From: Pseudomonadota bacterium
GTDB taxonomy: Bacteria > Pseudomonadota > Gammaproteobacteria > Berkiellales > Berkiellaceae
Direction: 5' to 3'
NCBI GenBank assembly: GCA_018242045.1
Contig: JAFECR010000010.1
Span: 38,244-91,318, forward strand
DNA length: 53,075 nucleotides
The notes under the pieces were generated by a model. It saw nothing but the letters and a program-made list of their open reading frames with translations. It had not been told where the DNA came from and did no database searches. Numbering within the stretch: the stretch's first letter is position 1; each line of letters begins with the position of its first letter. Shown here one piece after another: positions 19,362-28,806 of this stretch. The position numbers were made by a program, and so were the translations under genes.

Positions 19362-19571
19362 TTAATTAACAAGATCAGTACCCATTATACCCATGCCAAC
19401 AGCAGCACCTACAGCAGCAGCAACCGCAGCACCTACAATTTTTATAGGTAAGGTAATAACCGCTAAAACTAAATTAAGATTAGCATTGTTAATACCTGAA
19501 GATGTTGTCTTAGAACAACCACCTAGCAGGATGAATGCTACCAATAAAACACAAATTACCCTTTTACGCAT
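19362..19571 (-). CDS. Small glycine/alanine-rich lipoprotein
   Basis: The 69-residue product begins with a signal peptide ending in the lipobox LLGGC (Cys20), so it should be acylated. After a short SKTTSSG linker it has a hydrophobic stretch with regularly spaced Gly and Ala (AAVAAAVGAAVGMGIMG), resembling glycine-zipper membrane segments. AAGGAA lies 5 bases before the ATG. It is transcribed away from leuS. No specific function is recognised. Confidence 0.72.
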   Translation of the reverse strand: MRKRVICVLLVAFILLGGCSKTTSSGINNANLNLVLAVITLPIKIVGAAVAAAVGAAVGMGIMGTDLVN

Positions 19572-19640
19572 GTTATTTCCTTAAAGATTATTAGAATGAT
19601 ATGCTAGGTGCTTTATCGGCTAACTACTAAACAAAAAAGC

Positions 19641-22103
19641 ATGCAAGAGCAATATCAACCTCAACTCATTGAAAAGCAAACTCAAACTTTTTGGGAAGAC
19701 CATCAAAGTTTTACTGTGACTGAAAATCCGCAAAAGGAAAAATTTTACTGTCTAAGTATGTTTCCTTACCCAAGCGGTCATCTGCATGTAGGGCATGTGC
19801 GCAATTATACCATAGGCGATGTTATTGCTCGCTTCGCTCGTATGCAAGGTAAAAATGTCTTGCACCCTATTGGATGGGATGCATTTGGTTTGCCTGCTGA
19901 AAATGCAGCACTCAAACATCAAGTTCCTCCTAGTCAATGGACCTACGCCAACATTGCCCATATGCGTCAGCAACTTAAGAGCCTAGGGTTTTGTTTTGAT
20001 TGGTCAAGAGAGCTTGCCACCTGTTCATCAGATTATTATCGTTGGGAGCAATGGCTATTCCTAAAAATGTATGAAAAAGGCTTAATCTACAAAAAAAATT
20101 CGGTGGTTAATTGGGATCCGGTTGATCAAACCGTGCTTGCCAATGAACAAGTTATCGATGGCCGTGGTTGGCGCTCAGGCGCAAAAGTAGAACGACGAGA
20201 TATTCCACAATGGTTTTTAAAAATAACCGACTATGCTGAAGAATTGTTAACATCACTGGATACGCTCACGGGTTGGCCAGAACAAGTGCGTACTATGCAA
20301 CGTAATTGGATTGGTCGTTCTGAAGGCGTTACCTTTCAATTTAAAATTGCACACGAAAATGCTGTTCCATTAAAGGTTTACACCACTCGGATTGATACTT
20401 TAATGGGTGTCACATATCTTGCTATAGCACCCCAACACCCGCTTGTGGCACTGGCATTACAAAAAAATCCCGCTTTACAAGAATTCATTGATGCTTGTCG
20501 TAATATTAAAGTAGCCGAAGCAGATCTTGCTACCCTTGAAAAAGAAGGCAAAGCCACTGGTTTATTTGCATTACACCCTATCACACAAGAAGAGATCCCC
20601 ATTTGGGTAGCCAATTATGTTCTCATGGAATATGGTACGGGTGCTGTCATGGCCGTACCTGCTCATGATCAACGAGACTATGAATTTGCTCATAAATTTC
20701 ACTTACCCATTAAAGCCGTTATTCGTCCTGAAGATGCCGATGCCCCTCCCTTGGCAACAACGGCGTACACTGCCAATGGCGTGCTATTTAATTCGGGGGG
20801 CTTTGACAACCTCACATCAACCCAAGCCTTAATTAAAATAGCTGAATATTTAGAAAGCAAAGGTTTAGGAAGACGAGAGGTGCATTATCGTTTGCGAGAC
20901 TGGGGCGTTTCTAGACAACGTTATTGGGGTACTCCTATCCCCATGATTGAATGTACTCACTGTGGCACTGTCCCAGTACCTGAAAAAGATTTGCCCGTTA
21001 AACTTCCAGAAGATGTCACCCTCACTGGTGCCACATCCATTTTGCATCAATTGCCTGCTTTTTATGAAGTGACTTGCCCATGCTGTGGTAACCAAGCAAG
21101 AAGAGAAACCGATACTTTCGATACCTTCATGGAATCTTCCTGGTATTACTTAAGATTTGCATGCCCTGATCAGCATAACAAGATCTTTGATGATAGGGTT
21201 AATTACTGGGCACCGGTTGATCAATATATTGGTGGTATTGAGCATGCTATTTTACATTTACTTTACGCTCGTTTTTTTCATAAAGTTTTACGCGATTTAA
21301 AATTAGTGCAAAGTGATGAGCCTTTTATTAATCTTTTAACACAAGGTATGGTATTAAAAGATGGCAGTAAAATGTCTAAATCTAAAGGAAATACTGTTGA
21401 TCCTCAGCTGCTTATCGATAACTATGGCGCAGATACTGTCAGATTGTTTATTATGTTTGCAGCACCACCCGAGCAATCTTTGGAATGGTCAGATACTGGT
21501 GTTGAAGGCGCGTTTCGTTTCTTAAAACGTCTATGGCGAATCATTGCCAACTATATCAATGAATGTGGTCTTGTAAACATCGAACTCAGCAACCAGACGC
21601 TCAATTCAAAACAAAAAAATCTACACCGTCAAACCCACGAAACCATTGTTAAAGTCACTGACGATCTTAAACGTCGCTATACTTTTAATACCGCAATTGC
21701 AGCGTTGATGGAACTTGTTAATGCAGTTTCTCAATTTACGGTTGATGATGATACCGATAAAGCAGTAAAGCAAGAGGCCATCGAGGTAATAACGCTGATG
21801 CTTTCACCTATTGTTCCACATATCACACAGGCATTATGGCAAGCTTTAGGAAAACACGGCGCTATCATGGACGCCCCCTGGCCAACCCCTAGCCATGAAG
21901 CCCTTGTCAAGGAAGAGGTACAAATCGTCGTACAAATTAATGGCAAGGTCCGCGCCAATATCGCGCTTAGCGCACTTGCCTCTGAAGAACTCATTAAAGA
22001 AACTGCCTTAAATCATGAAAATATTCAACGCCACCTTGAAGGAAAAACAGTTCGCAAAATTATTGTGGTTGGTCAAAAATTAGTTAATATTGTTGCAAAT
22101 TGA
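19641..22103 (+). CDS. leuS: Leucyl-tRNA synthetase
   Basis: This class I synthetase charges tRNA-Leu. The HIGH-type motif is in [13 protein letters not shown] near residue 45 and KMSKS is in [11 protein letters not shown] near residue 578. An editing (CP1) domain and a C-terminal anticodon-binding domain are present. I chose the ATG at 19641 because the protein then starts [13 protein letters not shown] like other LeuS; an in-frame GTG at 19608 would add 11 residues. The length of 820 is normal. It is the first gene of the leuS-lptE-holA group. Confidence 0.97.
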   Translation: MQEQYQPQLIEKQTQTFWEDHQSFTVTENPQKEKFYCLSMFPYPSGHLHVGHVRNYTIGDVIARFARMQGKNVLHPIGWDAFGLPAENAALKHQVPPSQWTYANIAHMRQQLKSLGFCFDWSRELATCSSDYYRWEQWLFLKMYEKGLIYKKNSVVNWDPVDQTVLANEQVIDGRGWRSGAKVERRDIPQWFLKITDYAEELLTSLDTLTGWPEQVRTMQRNWIGRSEGVTFQFKIAHENAVPLKVYTTRIDTLMGVTYLAIAPQHPLVALALQKNPALQEFIDACRNIKVAEADLATLEKEGKATGLFALHPITQEEIPIWVANYVLMEYGTGAVMAVPAHDQRDYEFAHKFHLPIKAVIRPEDADAPPLATTAYTANGVLFNSGGFDNLTSTQALIKIAEYLESKGLGRREVHYRLRDWGVSRQRYWGTPIPMIECTHCGTVPVPEKDLPVKLPEDVTLTGATSILHQLPAFYEVTCPCCGNQARRETDTFDTFMESSWYYLRFACPDQHNKIFDDRVNYWAPVDQYIGGIEHAILHLLYARFFHKVLRDLKLVQSDEPFINLLTQGMVLKDGSKMSKSKGNTVDPQLLIDNYGADTVRLFIMFAAPPEQSLEWSDTGVEGAFRFLKRLWRIIANYINECGLVNIELSNQTLNSKQKNLHRQTHETIVKVTDDLKRRYTFNTAIAALMELVNAVSQFTVDDDTDKAVKQEAIEVITLMLSPIVPHITQALWQALGKHGAIMDAPWPTPSHEALVKEEVQIVVQINGKVRANIALSALASEELIKETALNHENIQRHLEGKTVRKIIVVGQKLVNIVAN

Positions 22104-22105
22104 AA

Positions 22106-22591
22106 ATGATAAAGAAGTACGTATTCTTTTTTTTCATCGTGCTTTTATCGGGTTGCGGCTTTCATCTTCGCAACACCGCCGATCTTAGCATGAAATATCC
22201 AACTATTATTTTGCCCCCTTCTGGTTCCAACTCACTACATCAAGGTCTTCATCGTGCGCTTGTTGCGTCAGATGTCTTTGTTGTAGAACAAGCTCCTGCT
22301 GGGCTTATCAGCCCACTATTGCGCGTCACCGGGCAAAACATTAGCGCACTTCCGCTTGTTTATGGTCCAGATGGCGAGTTACGGCGCGAACGACTAAAAA
22401 TGTCCGTTGCTTTCTCTTTTGAAAGCAGCAAAACCCAGCAATTTGAACTTTATACAGAACGCGACCGGCAGCTAAATCCAAATCAACACCTAGGAGATAA
22501 TGCCGAAAAAGTGGTTATTGAACGAGAAATGCAAGCTGATATTATTAGTCAATTGTTACACTTTTTAGCAACGCGCCCCCCGATGCCATGA
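22106..22591 (+). CDS. lptE: LPS-assembly lipoprotein LptE
   Basis: The N-terminus is a lipoprotein signal with the lipobox LLSGC followed by GFHLRN, which is typical of LptE. LptE plugs the LptD barrel that inserts lipopolysaccharide in the outer membrane. The ATG at 22106 lies 3 bases after the leuS stop; a TTG at 22100 would overlap leuS. The 3' end overlaps holA by four bases. The body is divergent, as is usual for LptE, but position and lipobox agree. Confidence 0.9.
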   Translation: MIKKYVFFFFIVLLSGCGFHLRNTADLSMKYPTIILPPSGSNSLHQGLHRALVASDVFVVEQAPAGLISPLLRVTGQNISALPLVYGPDGELRRERLKMSVAFSFESSKTQQFELYTERDRQLNPNQHLGDNAEKVVIEREMQADIISQLLHFLATRPPMP

Positions 22592-23559
22592 GATTAACAC
22601 CATCCTTGTTGCAAGAACATCTTAAAAAAAGCCTAGCGCCCTTTTACTTACTTTATGGCCAAGAAACCTTTCTGATTGAAGAAAGCGCTAAACTTATTCG
22701 ACAACACTTACCTGAATACGAAATTCACCAAGCTAGCCTTTCATTAGAAACTGATCTCGAAGAACTACGTTTTATTTTAGATCAGCCCTCTCTTTTTGCA
22801 GCTACTTTGCTGCTAGATTGTAGATTAGTTAAGCTCAGTCCAGGAAGCTCACAAATATTTACCGAAATATTACAAACAAATTATCCTCACGCCTATTTTT
22901 TGATCCAAGCAGGACAGTTGTCACGTCAACAACAACAAGCTCCCTGGTTTAAGCTCATCGAGCAAAAAGGGATAGTGATACCTCACTGGGGATTAAACAG
23001 CGCGCAATTTAACCGTTGGATTAATGAACGTGCAACAAAACTGGGCTTAGTGCTTAGCCCTGTTTTACGGCAAAATTTACTTGCAAAAACACAAGGCAAT
23101 TGCCTCGCAGGGGCACAAGAGCTCGATATACTTCGACTTAACGCAACTACAAATTATATCAGCGAACAAAGCCAATTTGAGGTATCTGAACTTTGTGAAG
23201 CTGTGCTAAGTAAAAACTCCAAAAGCGTTGTTAAAATCATAAGCTACTTAGCACAAAACGAAGCACCGCAATTAGTGATCTGGGCATTACACCAAACGCT
23301 GAATATTTTACTTCGCGGTTCTAGTGGAACGGCTGACATAGCCAAATTACTACAAAAAGCCGGGATCCGCTCTCAAATGCAAACTTTATACCACCAAGTC
23401 TTGCAAACTCCATTGTGCTTTTGCTGTACTCAATTGCTTTCATATTTATCCCAAGCAGATAATCAAGTAAAATCTGGCGATGTTACCAAAGCTTGGCAAA
23501 CGGTGTTGAACATCTGCTTGCAAATGACAGGACACAATTTTTTATCTGCCCTCTATTAA
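22588..23559 (+). CDS. holA: DNA polymerase III delta subunit
   Basis: HolA opens the sliding clamp in the clamp loader. The 323-residue protein begins MRLTPSLLQEHLKKSLAPFYLLYGQETFLIEE, the typical HolA N-terminus with the Y-L-L-x-G-x-E motif. It overlaps lptE by four bases (ATGA). In most gammaproteobacteria nadD follows holA; here a 111-base gap leads directly to rsfS. Confidence 0.95.
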   Translation: MRLTPSLLQEHLKKSLAPFYLLYGQETFLIEESAKLIRQHLPEYEIHQASLSLETDLEELRFILDQPSLFAATLLLDCRLVKLSPGSSQIFTEILQTNYPHAYFLIQAGQLSRQQQQAPWFKLIEQKGIVIPHWGLNSAQFNRWINERATKLGLVLSPVLRQNLLAKTQGNCLAGAQELDILRLNATTNYISEQSQFEVSELCEAVLSKNSKSVVKIISYLAQNEAPQLVIWALHQTLNILLRGSSGTADIAKLLQKAGIRSQMQTLYHQVLQTPLCFCCTQLLSYLSQADNQVKSGDVTKAWQTVLNICLQMTGHNFLSALY

Positions 23560-23562
23560 CTC

Positions 23563-23580
23563 TTTTAAACTGGGTATATA
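23563..23580. repeat. Possible solo repeat-end remnant
   Basis: The segment TTTTAAACTGGGTATATA, four bases after the holA stop, resembles the repeat terminus TTTAAACTGGGAAGAGTATA lacking AAGAG. It sits where nadD is normally found. The match is short and could be chance. Confidence 0.3.
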
Positions 23581-23670
23581 TTAAAAATAGGGAAGAGGTA
23601 AAAATAGGGGGAATGTGCAACAAATGGTTCAATCCGCTGATAGACACAGCAATTGAAGAGAAGGAAACCT

Positions 23671-24018
23671 ATGCAGACAACCGAGTTACTTATTAATGTA
23701 CTCAATGATCTGAACGATATAAAAGCAATAAATGTTAAGCCACTCGATGTTCGCCAAATCACATCAATCACCGATTATATGGTTATCGCTTCCGGGACCT
23801 CTAGCCGGCATGTACACGCTATAGCCGATAATTTAATACACAAAATGAAAACCCGCTTTGTGCTACCTTATAGCGTTCAAGGGGATATAAATGATGAATG
23901 GATCATTGTTGATTTGGGTGATATCGTTGTTCATATTATGCAGCCAACAATAAGAGCGTTCTACAATCTAGAAAAATTGTGGACATTGCATAATCAACCA
24001 CAGGTGGCGATGGCGTAA
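23671..24018 (+). CDS. rsfS: Ribosomal silencing factor RsfS
   Basis: RsfS binds ribosomal protein L14 and blocks subunit joining during starvation. The 115-residue product shows the family motifs ITDYMVIASGTSSRHV and WIIVDLGDIVVHIM. The ATG at 23671 is preceded by AAGGA; an upstream in-frame TTG at 23653 is less likely. It is followed after one base by rlmH. Confidence 0.95.
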   Translation: MQTTELLINVLNDLNDIKAINVKPLDVRQITSITDYMVIASGTSSRHVHAIADNLIHKMKTRFVLPYSVQGDINDEWIIVDLGDIVVHIMQPTIRAFYNLEKLWTLHNQPQVAMA

Positions 24019-24019
24019 G

Positions 24020-24490
24020 ATGCATTGTCAAATCTTGGCCATAGGGCATAAAATGCCAGTTTGGTGCAAACTGGCATGCGAAGATTATCTATCTCGACTT
24101 GGAAGGTTTATCAAATGTTCTCTTATTGAAATTCCCGCGGCCAAACGTCATAAAACTGGTGAAGTCTCAAGCTACAAAAATGAAGAAGCCGATAAAATCC
24201 TTCAAAAAATTTCAGCAAACAGTCATGTCATTGCGCTTGATGTGAAAGGGGCTTCCTGGTCTACACCTTTATTATCGCAAACTGTTTCCCTTTGGCAGCA
24301 ACAGGGTAAAGCGCTTGTTTTTATCATAGGTGGTCCGGATGGATTGTCTGAAAGATGTTTGACGCGTGCAAATCAAAGTTGGTCTCTTTCGGCTTTGACT
24401 TTCCCTCATGCCTTGGCAAGAGTGGTGTTGTTGGAACAACTTTATAGAGGTTTTAGTATATTGAATCATCACCCCTATCATCGAGAATAA
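24020..24490 (+). CDS. rlmH: 23S rRNA (pseudouridine1915-N3)-methyltransferase RlmH
   Basis: RlmH is a SPOUT methyltransferase that acts on 23S rRNA in assembled ribosomes. The SAM-binding loop IIGGPDGLS, the knot segment LTFPHALARVVLLEQLYR and the C-terminal LNHHPYHRE are all present. The length of 156 is normal. The gene ends the ribosome-related block and is followed at once by repeats. Confidence 0.96.
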   Translation: MHCQILAIGHKMPVWCKLACEDYLSRLGRFIKCSLIEIPAAKRHKTGEVSSYKNEEADKILQKISANSHVIALDVKGASWSTPLLSQTVSLWQQQGKALVFIIGGPDGLSERCLTRANQSWSLSALTFPHALARVVLLEQLYRGFSILNHHPYHRE

Positions 24491-24618
24491 TTATACTCTT
24501 CCCAGTTTAAATTAGGCTTTGTTGCCTGCTCTCTCTCACCCCAGTCATGTACCAAAGCGTACACTCCTGGGGATTCGTTCGCTTGGCGCCTCGCCTAAAT
24601 TTAACTGGTTTGAGTATG
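24491..24618. repeat. Interspersed repeat copy 3, inverted relative to copy 1
   Basis: The element starts TTATACTCTTCCCAGTTTAA and ends CCTAAATTTAACTGGTTTGAGTAT. Read on the minus strand it matches copy 1, including GGCGCCAAGCGAACGAATCC and the CCCCAGG/CTGGGG pair. It begins right after the rlmH stop, between convergent genes, where it could end transcription from both sides. Confidence 0.8.
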
Positions 24619-24623
24619 CCTTT

Positions 24624-24728
24624 TCCACTTTGAATCCCGTTCAAGAATGGGACAGTTTAGGCGTTGTTGCCACCCCTCTCTCACCCAGTCATGTACAACC
24701 TACACGCCTGGTGATTCATTCGTAGGGG
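24624..24728. repeat. Interspersed repeat, partial hybrid copy 4
   Basis: Directly after copy 3, a second partial copy shares GGCGTTGTTGCCACCCCTCT, TCACCCAGTCATGTAC and CGCCTGGTGATTCATTCG with it. Its left part (CCACTTTGAATCCCGTTCAA...) instead resembles the second repeat type at 37491 and 53022. It looks like a join of the two families. It ends just before the stop codon of the DUF2059 gene. Confidence 0.65.
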
Positions 24729-24733
24729 AGCGA

Positions 24734-25276
24734 TTATTTTTTCCCTTGCGCTGTCACATGCTTGCCAATAATTCGCATATAATCATTTTTATGCTCTTTT
24801 AGTAATATTGTGCCAATTTGTTGGGTTTTAACTTGCAGTTCGGATTCGGCTTTAATGAGCTTTTTACCAACAGGGCTTTGGTAAAATTTGATCATATCTT
24901 GCATATCATCGATAGTGAAATATTGTGCATAAAGCTTGGCAAGCTCTTTTATTGTCTCAGGTGATAAAAATAATTCATAAAAAAATTGTTCTAGGTCTGA
25001 TTTTAGCTCTGGCGTAAAGGCATGTTTAATTTTGGGATCATCCTCAATTTCGATTTTAAATTTCCCAACAATGGTTTGTGCTGCATTTTGCGCAAAGTTG
25101 GTTACTTTAGCCCATTGCATGACCACTTGTGTATAAACAGGACCAGGATCTTCTCCTATCTCATCCGCTTGGGCTGAATTGGGATCTGCGGCAAAGCCAT
25201 GGCTTATCCCCCCCATCAAGAGCCATAAGGTAGGGATAATAAATTTAATCAATTGACTAGCTGATTTTTTCCTCAT
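24734..25276 (-). CDS. Exported DUF2059 domain protein
   Basis: After a signal peptide (hydrophobic core LIKFIIPTLWLLMGGISHGFA) the 180-residue protein has a C-terminal DUF2059 region, marked by YAQYFTIDDMQDMIKFYQSP and VGKKLIKAE. DUF2059 proteins are periplasmic and of unknown function. The ATG at 25276 has GAGGAA just upstream and is preferred over an ATG 30 bases earlier. It interrupts the usual rlmH-mrdA adjacency and is transcribed against it. Confidence 0.82.
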   Translation of the reverse strand: MRKKSASQLIKFIIPTLWLLMGGISHGFAADPNSAQADEIGEDPGPVYTQVVMQWAKVTNFAQNAAQTIVGKFKIEIEDDPKIKHAFTPELKSDLEQFFYELFLSPETIKELAKLYAQYFTIDDMQDMIKFYQSPVGKKLIKAESELQVKTQQIGTILLKEHKNDYMRIIGKHVTAQGKK

Positions 25277-25402
25277 CAATTCCTCATGCCAGGATGGTTT
25301 TAACATTTATAGTATGTTAATATTACAACTTAAATAAATATATCTTCCATTCTAAAAAATAAGCTAAATCATGCTTTGGTACAATCTTAAAATGAGCAGC
25401 CA

Positions 25403-25822
25403 ATGACTTTTTTATCAAAGATAAACTACCCTATAAGGACTTTTGCTATCTGCTTGCTTTTAGTTGGATTCGTCTTATCACCTTATATCCAGCTATCTTT
25501 TGCACTTGTTTTTGCAACTAGTTTTATTTTTGCAAGCATTATCATTGCTGAAACAGTTAAAATAAGAACTGAGTTAGCCGAAAAAGAAAATACCAGCAGA
25601 ACACCATCTCCTCAGATAAATCTAAACAATATTAATCCAAAAACATCACCTGCCATCGTCCCTGGTTTGAAACAAAGATTAGAACAATTTGATAAACAGA
25701 TTAATTTCAACGCTATTGCACCCGAACTAAAGCCCGAGTCATCAAACAAAGTTAACACACCGCCCAGCACCATTTCCAGAATAACCTCCTTTGGCCTGTG
25801 GCTAAGAAGGCAAAAAACTTGA
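25403..25822 (+). CDS. Small membrane protein of unknown function
   Basis: The 139-residue protein has two adjacent hydrophobic segments (about 10-55, with LLLVGFVLSPYIQLSFALVF) and a Pro, Asn and Ser-rich tail with no recognisable domain. It is 32 bases upstream of mrdA on the same strand, so it could be co-transcribed with the elongation genes. I know of no conserved gene at this position. Confidence 0.6.
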   Translation: MTFLSKINYPIRTFAICLLLVGFVLSPYIQLSFALVFATSFIFASIIIAETVKIRTELAEKENTSRTPSPQINLNNINPKTSPAIVPGLKQRLEQFDKQINFNAIAPELKPESSNKVNTPPSTISRITSFGLWLRRQKT

Positions 25823-25854
25823 GCTGATGTTAGCAACGCGCGATACTGGGCACT

Positions 25855-27687
25855 ATGTATAAGCACCAGCATCTCCATGCCCAATTACATGAAAAACGGC
25901 TAACTAGCCAACGTGCTATTATTGGCACCATTCTTATTGGTATCATGATTGCCGGTCTGTTGGTACGCATTGCTTATTTACAAATTACCGATCATCAAAA
26001 ATACGCTACGTTATCCAATAATAACCAACTTCGTCTTGTACCTATCCCTCCTCCAAGAGGGCTTATCTACGATCGTAATGGCAAAATTCTAGCTAAAAAC
26101 ATTCCTGCATTTCACTTAGCGATCATTCCTGATCAAGTGGAAGACATGGTACAAACCTTAACCGCACTTAACAAAATCATTCCTATCGACAAAGAACAAC
26201 AAGAGACTTTTTTAGATAAAGTTGAACAAAGCCCGTCTCATCAACGCCAATTTATCAAACTCAAACTCACCGAAGAAGAAGTGAGTCGATTCGCCGTTAA
26301 CCAATATCGGATCCCGGGTGTATTTTTAATTGTCGATCTGATCCGAGATTATCCTTATGGCACTTTGCTTGCCCATGTGCTTGGCTATGTGAGTGAAGCA
26401 AGTAAAGAAGATTTAATTAAAATGGATAAAAAGCGCTATGCAGGCACTTATCAATTAGGAAAAACGGGCCTTGAAAAATTTTATGAAGAAAAGCTTCAAG
26501 GTACTCCGGGCTACCAACAAATGGAAACCGATGTTAGAGGGCGTGAAGTCCGTGCTTTATCCACCTTTCCTGCCATCTCTGGCACTGATCTTCATTTAAC
26601 CATTGATGTTGAATTGCAAAAAATTGTTACTGAGGCGCTCGGTGAAAATAAAGGAGCCGTCGTGGTGGTTGATCCTAACAATGGCGAGGTATTAGCGCTT
26701 GCAAGCACCCCCAGCTTTGATCCGAATCAATTTGTTCGCGGCATCGATAAGCGCAGCTATTCATCTTTAAGGCTTGATCCGATGCGTCCGCTTTTTAATC
26801 GCACCACCCAAGGCCTTTACCCTCCTGCATCAACGGTTAAACCGATTGTTGCACTTGCTGGCTTGAGCGCCCAAAAGATCACCGCACATCAAAGAGTATT
26901 TGATCCGGGCTGGTATCAACTCAACGGCGTTGGCCGATATTATCGTGACTGGCAGGAACATGGACATGGTTGGACAGATTTAGAAAAATCAATTCGAGAA
27001 TCTTGCGACATCTACTATTACATGCTTGCAGAAAAACTGGGGATCTCTATTCTTGCACAATGGTTTTCCGAAGTTGGTTTTGGCAAAGTAACGGGTATCG
27101 ATCTTCCTGGAGAACAAAAAGGCATTGTTCCTTCTCAGGCATGGAAGAAAAAAGCGCTTGGCACGGTATGGTATCCTGGCGAAACACTTATTACTGGTAT
27201 TGGTCAGGGCTATATTTCAGTAACCCCTTTACAACTGGCCACCTTAGCTTCCTATATTGCAACACGTGGTCAAGCTTATACTTTACACCTTAATAAAACA
27301 CAAGCGCCCAAAAAATTACCACCATTAAAGATCCCTGAAGAAAAAAATTGGGATGCGGTGATTGAACCAATGCACCAAGTAACGCAACACCCCCATGGCA
27401 CCGCCTTTCGACATTTTACAGGCTTTACTTTGGATGTTGCTGGGAAAACAGGTACTGCGCAAGTGTTTGGTTTGAAAGCAAATGAAAAATATCATCATGA
27501 TGAGATAGCACAACATTTGCGCGATCATTCTTTATTTATTGGTTTTACCCCTATTCATCAACCTAAAATAGCCATTGCCGTGGTATTAGAAAATCAACGC
27601 GCCAGCGCATTGGTTGCAAGACAAATTTTAGAAAAATATTTAACGGAACCTCAACATGTTGCGGACCAAATACCCAAGACATCTTAA
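25855..27687 (+). CDS. mrdA: Penicillin-binding protein 2, elongasome transpeptidase
   Basis: PBP2 crosslinks peptidoglycan during rod elongation together with RodA. The 610-residue protein has an N-terminal anchor (about 22-42), a dimerisation domain and a transpeptidase domain. Active-site motifs are S-T-V-K (Ser near 325), S-C-D (near 383) and K-T-G-T (near 531), at the positions expected for PBP2. It overlaps rodA by 32 bases. Confidence 0.96.
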   Translation: MYKHQHLHAQLHEKRLTSQRAIIGTILIGIMIAGLLVRIAYLQITDHQKYATLSNNNQLRLVPIPPPRGLIYDRNGKILAKNIPAFHLAIIPDQVEDMVQTLTALNKIIPIDKEQQETFLDKVEQSPSHQRQFIKLKLTEEEVSRFAVNQYRIPGVFLIVDLIRDYPYGTLLAHVLGYVSEASKEDLIKMDKKRYAGTYQLGKTGLEKFYEEKLQGTPGYQQMETDVRGREVRALSTFPAISGTDLHLTIDVELQKIVTEALGENKGAVVVVDPNNGEVLALASTPSFDPNQFVRGIDKRSYSSLRLDPMRPLFNRTTQGLYPPASTVKPIVALAGLSAQKITAHQRVFDPGWYQLNGVGRYYRDWQEHGHGWTDLEKSIRESCDIYYYMLAEKLGISILAQWFSEVGFGKVTGIDLPGEQKGIVPSQAWKKKALGTVWYPGETLITGIGQGYISVTPLQLATLASYIATRGQAYTLHLNKTQAPKKLPPLKIPEEKNWDAVIEPMHQVTQHPHGTAFRHFTGFTLDVAGKTGTAQVFGLKANEKYHHDEIAQHLRDHSLFIGFTPIHQPKIAIAVVLENQRASALVARQILEKYLTEPQHVADQIPKTS

Positions 27688-28795
27688 CCCACCGATGTGG
27701 CAACAAATCCCAGGCGTGCGGATCCTTGCGAACCTAAATTGGGATGGTTGGTTATTTATTTTCATTTCAATATTACTGGCTATCAGTTTTGGACTCATCT
27801 ATAGCGCAAGTGGACAAAAGACAACCATCTTATTGCGTCATAGTATCCATGTAGCCATTAGTTTTGTTGCCTTTTTGGTGATGGCTCAAATTTCTCCCCG
27901 TCAATTTAAACAATGGGCTCCTTTTCTTTATGGTATTGGGATCTTGCTTTTAATTGGGGTTTTAGTGGTAGGAACAGCCAGTAAAGGAGCGCAACGCTGG
28001 ATTTTTCTTGGCCCTATTCGTTTTCAGCCTTCAGAATTTATGAAATTAGTTTCTCCTATTATGTTAGCCTATTACTTATCTAATAAACCTCTGCCAGTGC
28101 AAGGAAAATCTTTGTTGGTTAGTCTTGCAATTATTTTTGTGCCAGGGCTACTGATTGCAAAGCAACCCGATCTCGGAACGGGTATACAAGTTATTGGCAC
28201 AGGCTTTGGCGTGTTATTTTTTGCCGGGATCAGATGGCGCCTTATTTTTAGCATGGCAGCCATTGCCGTTTCAGCACTACCCTTATTATGGTACTGCTTA
28301 CATGATTATCAACGACAACGAGTTCTCACTTTTTTATCGCCTGAAAACGATCCCCTCGGCAGTGGTTACCATATCATTCAATCTAAAATTGCAATTGGTT
28401 CAGGTGGACTGTATGGCAAGGGTTGGGGGCTTGGAACACAAGTAAGGCTCAACTTTTTGCCAGAACGCACAACTGATTTTATATTTAGCGTACTTGCAGA
28501 AGAATTTGGTTTTATTGGCGTATGCTTACTTTGTTTACTTTATTTTGCAGTTATTCTGCGCGGCATTAAGATCATGACACAATCTTATGATTGCTTTAGC
28601 CGCTTAGTAGCCGGCGGTATTGTGTTTGGTTTCTTTATTTGTTTCTTTATTAATATTGGCATGGTGAGTGGTTTACTTCCTGTTGTCGGCTGTCCTTTAC
28701 CATTAATCAGCTATGGTGGAACAGCACTGGTGACGTGGATGACAGCATTCGGTATGCTAGTAGCCATTCAATCACAACAAAAATCACCAAGGTAG
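27656..28795 (+). CDS. rodA: Peptidoglycan glycosyltransferase RodA
   Basis: RodA, a SEDS protein, polymerises glycan strands as partner of PBP2. The 379-residue protein has about ten membrane segments. The catalytic Asp lies in PERTTDFIFSVLAEEFGF, and the SEDS C-terminal motif GLLPVVGCPLPLISYGG is present. The ATG overlaps the end of mrdA, with GGAA 8 bases upstream. Confidence 0.96.
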   Translation: MLRTKYPRHLNPPMWQQIPGVRILANLNWDGWLFIFISILLAISFGLIYSASGQKTTILLRHSIHVAISFVAFLVMAQISPRQFKQWAPFLYGIGILLLIGVLVVGTASKGAQRWIFLGPIRFQPSEFMKLVSPIMLAYYLSNKPLPVQGKSLLVSLAIIFVPGLLIAKQPDLGTGIQVIGTGFGVLFFAGIRWRLIFSMAAIAVSALPLLWYCLHDYQRQRVLTFLSPENDPLGSGYHIIQSKIAIGSGGLYGKGWGLGTQVRLNFLPERTTDFIFSVLAEEFGFIGVCLLCLLYFAVILRGIKIMTQSYDCFSRLVAGGIVFGFFICFFINIGMVSGLLPVVGCPLPLISYGGTALVTWMTAFGMLVAIQSQQKSPR

Positions 28796-28806
28796 GGGCC
28801 CTTCAC

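Noticed and set aside
20378..20614. Antisense open frames inside leuS (also 20865-21095 and 21731-21994)
   Set aside because: leuS is unambiguous, and the antisense frames have no ribosome sites or family features.
24519..24725. Open frame of about 68 codons on the plus strand
   Set aside because: It lies entirely within two repeat copies and is not shared as protein by other copies.
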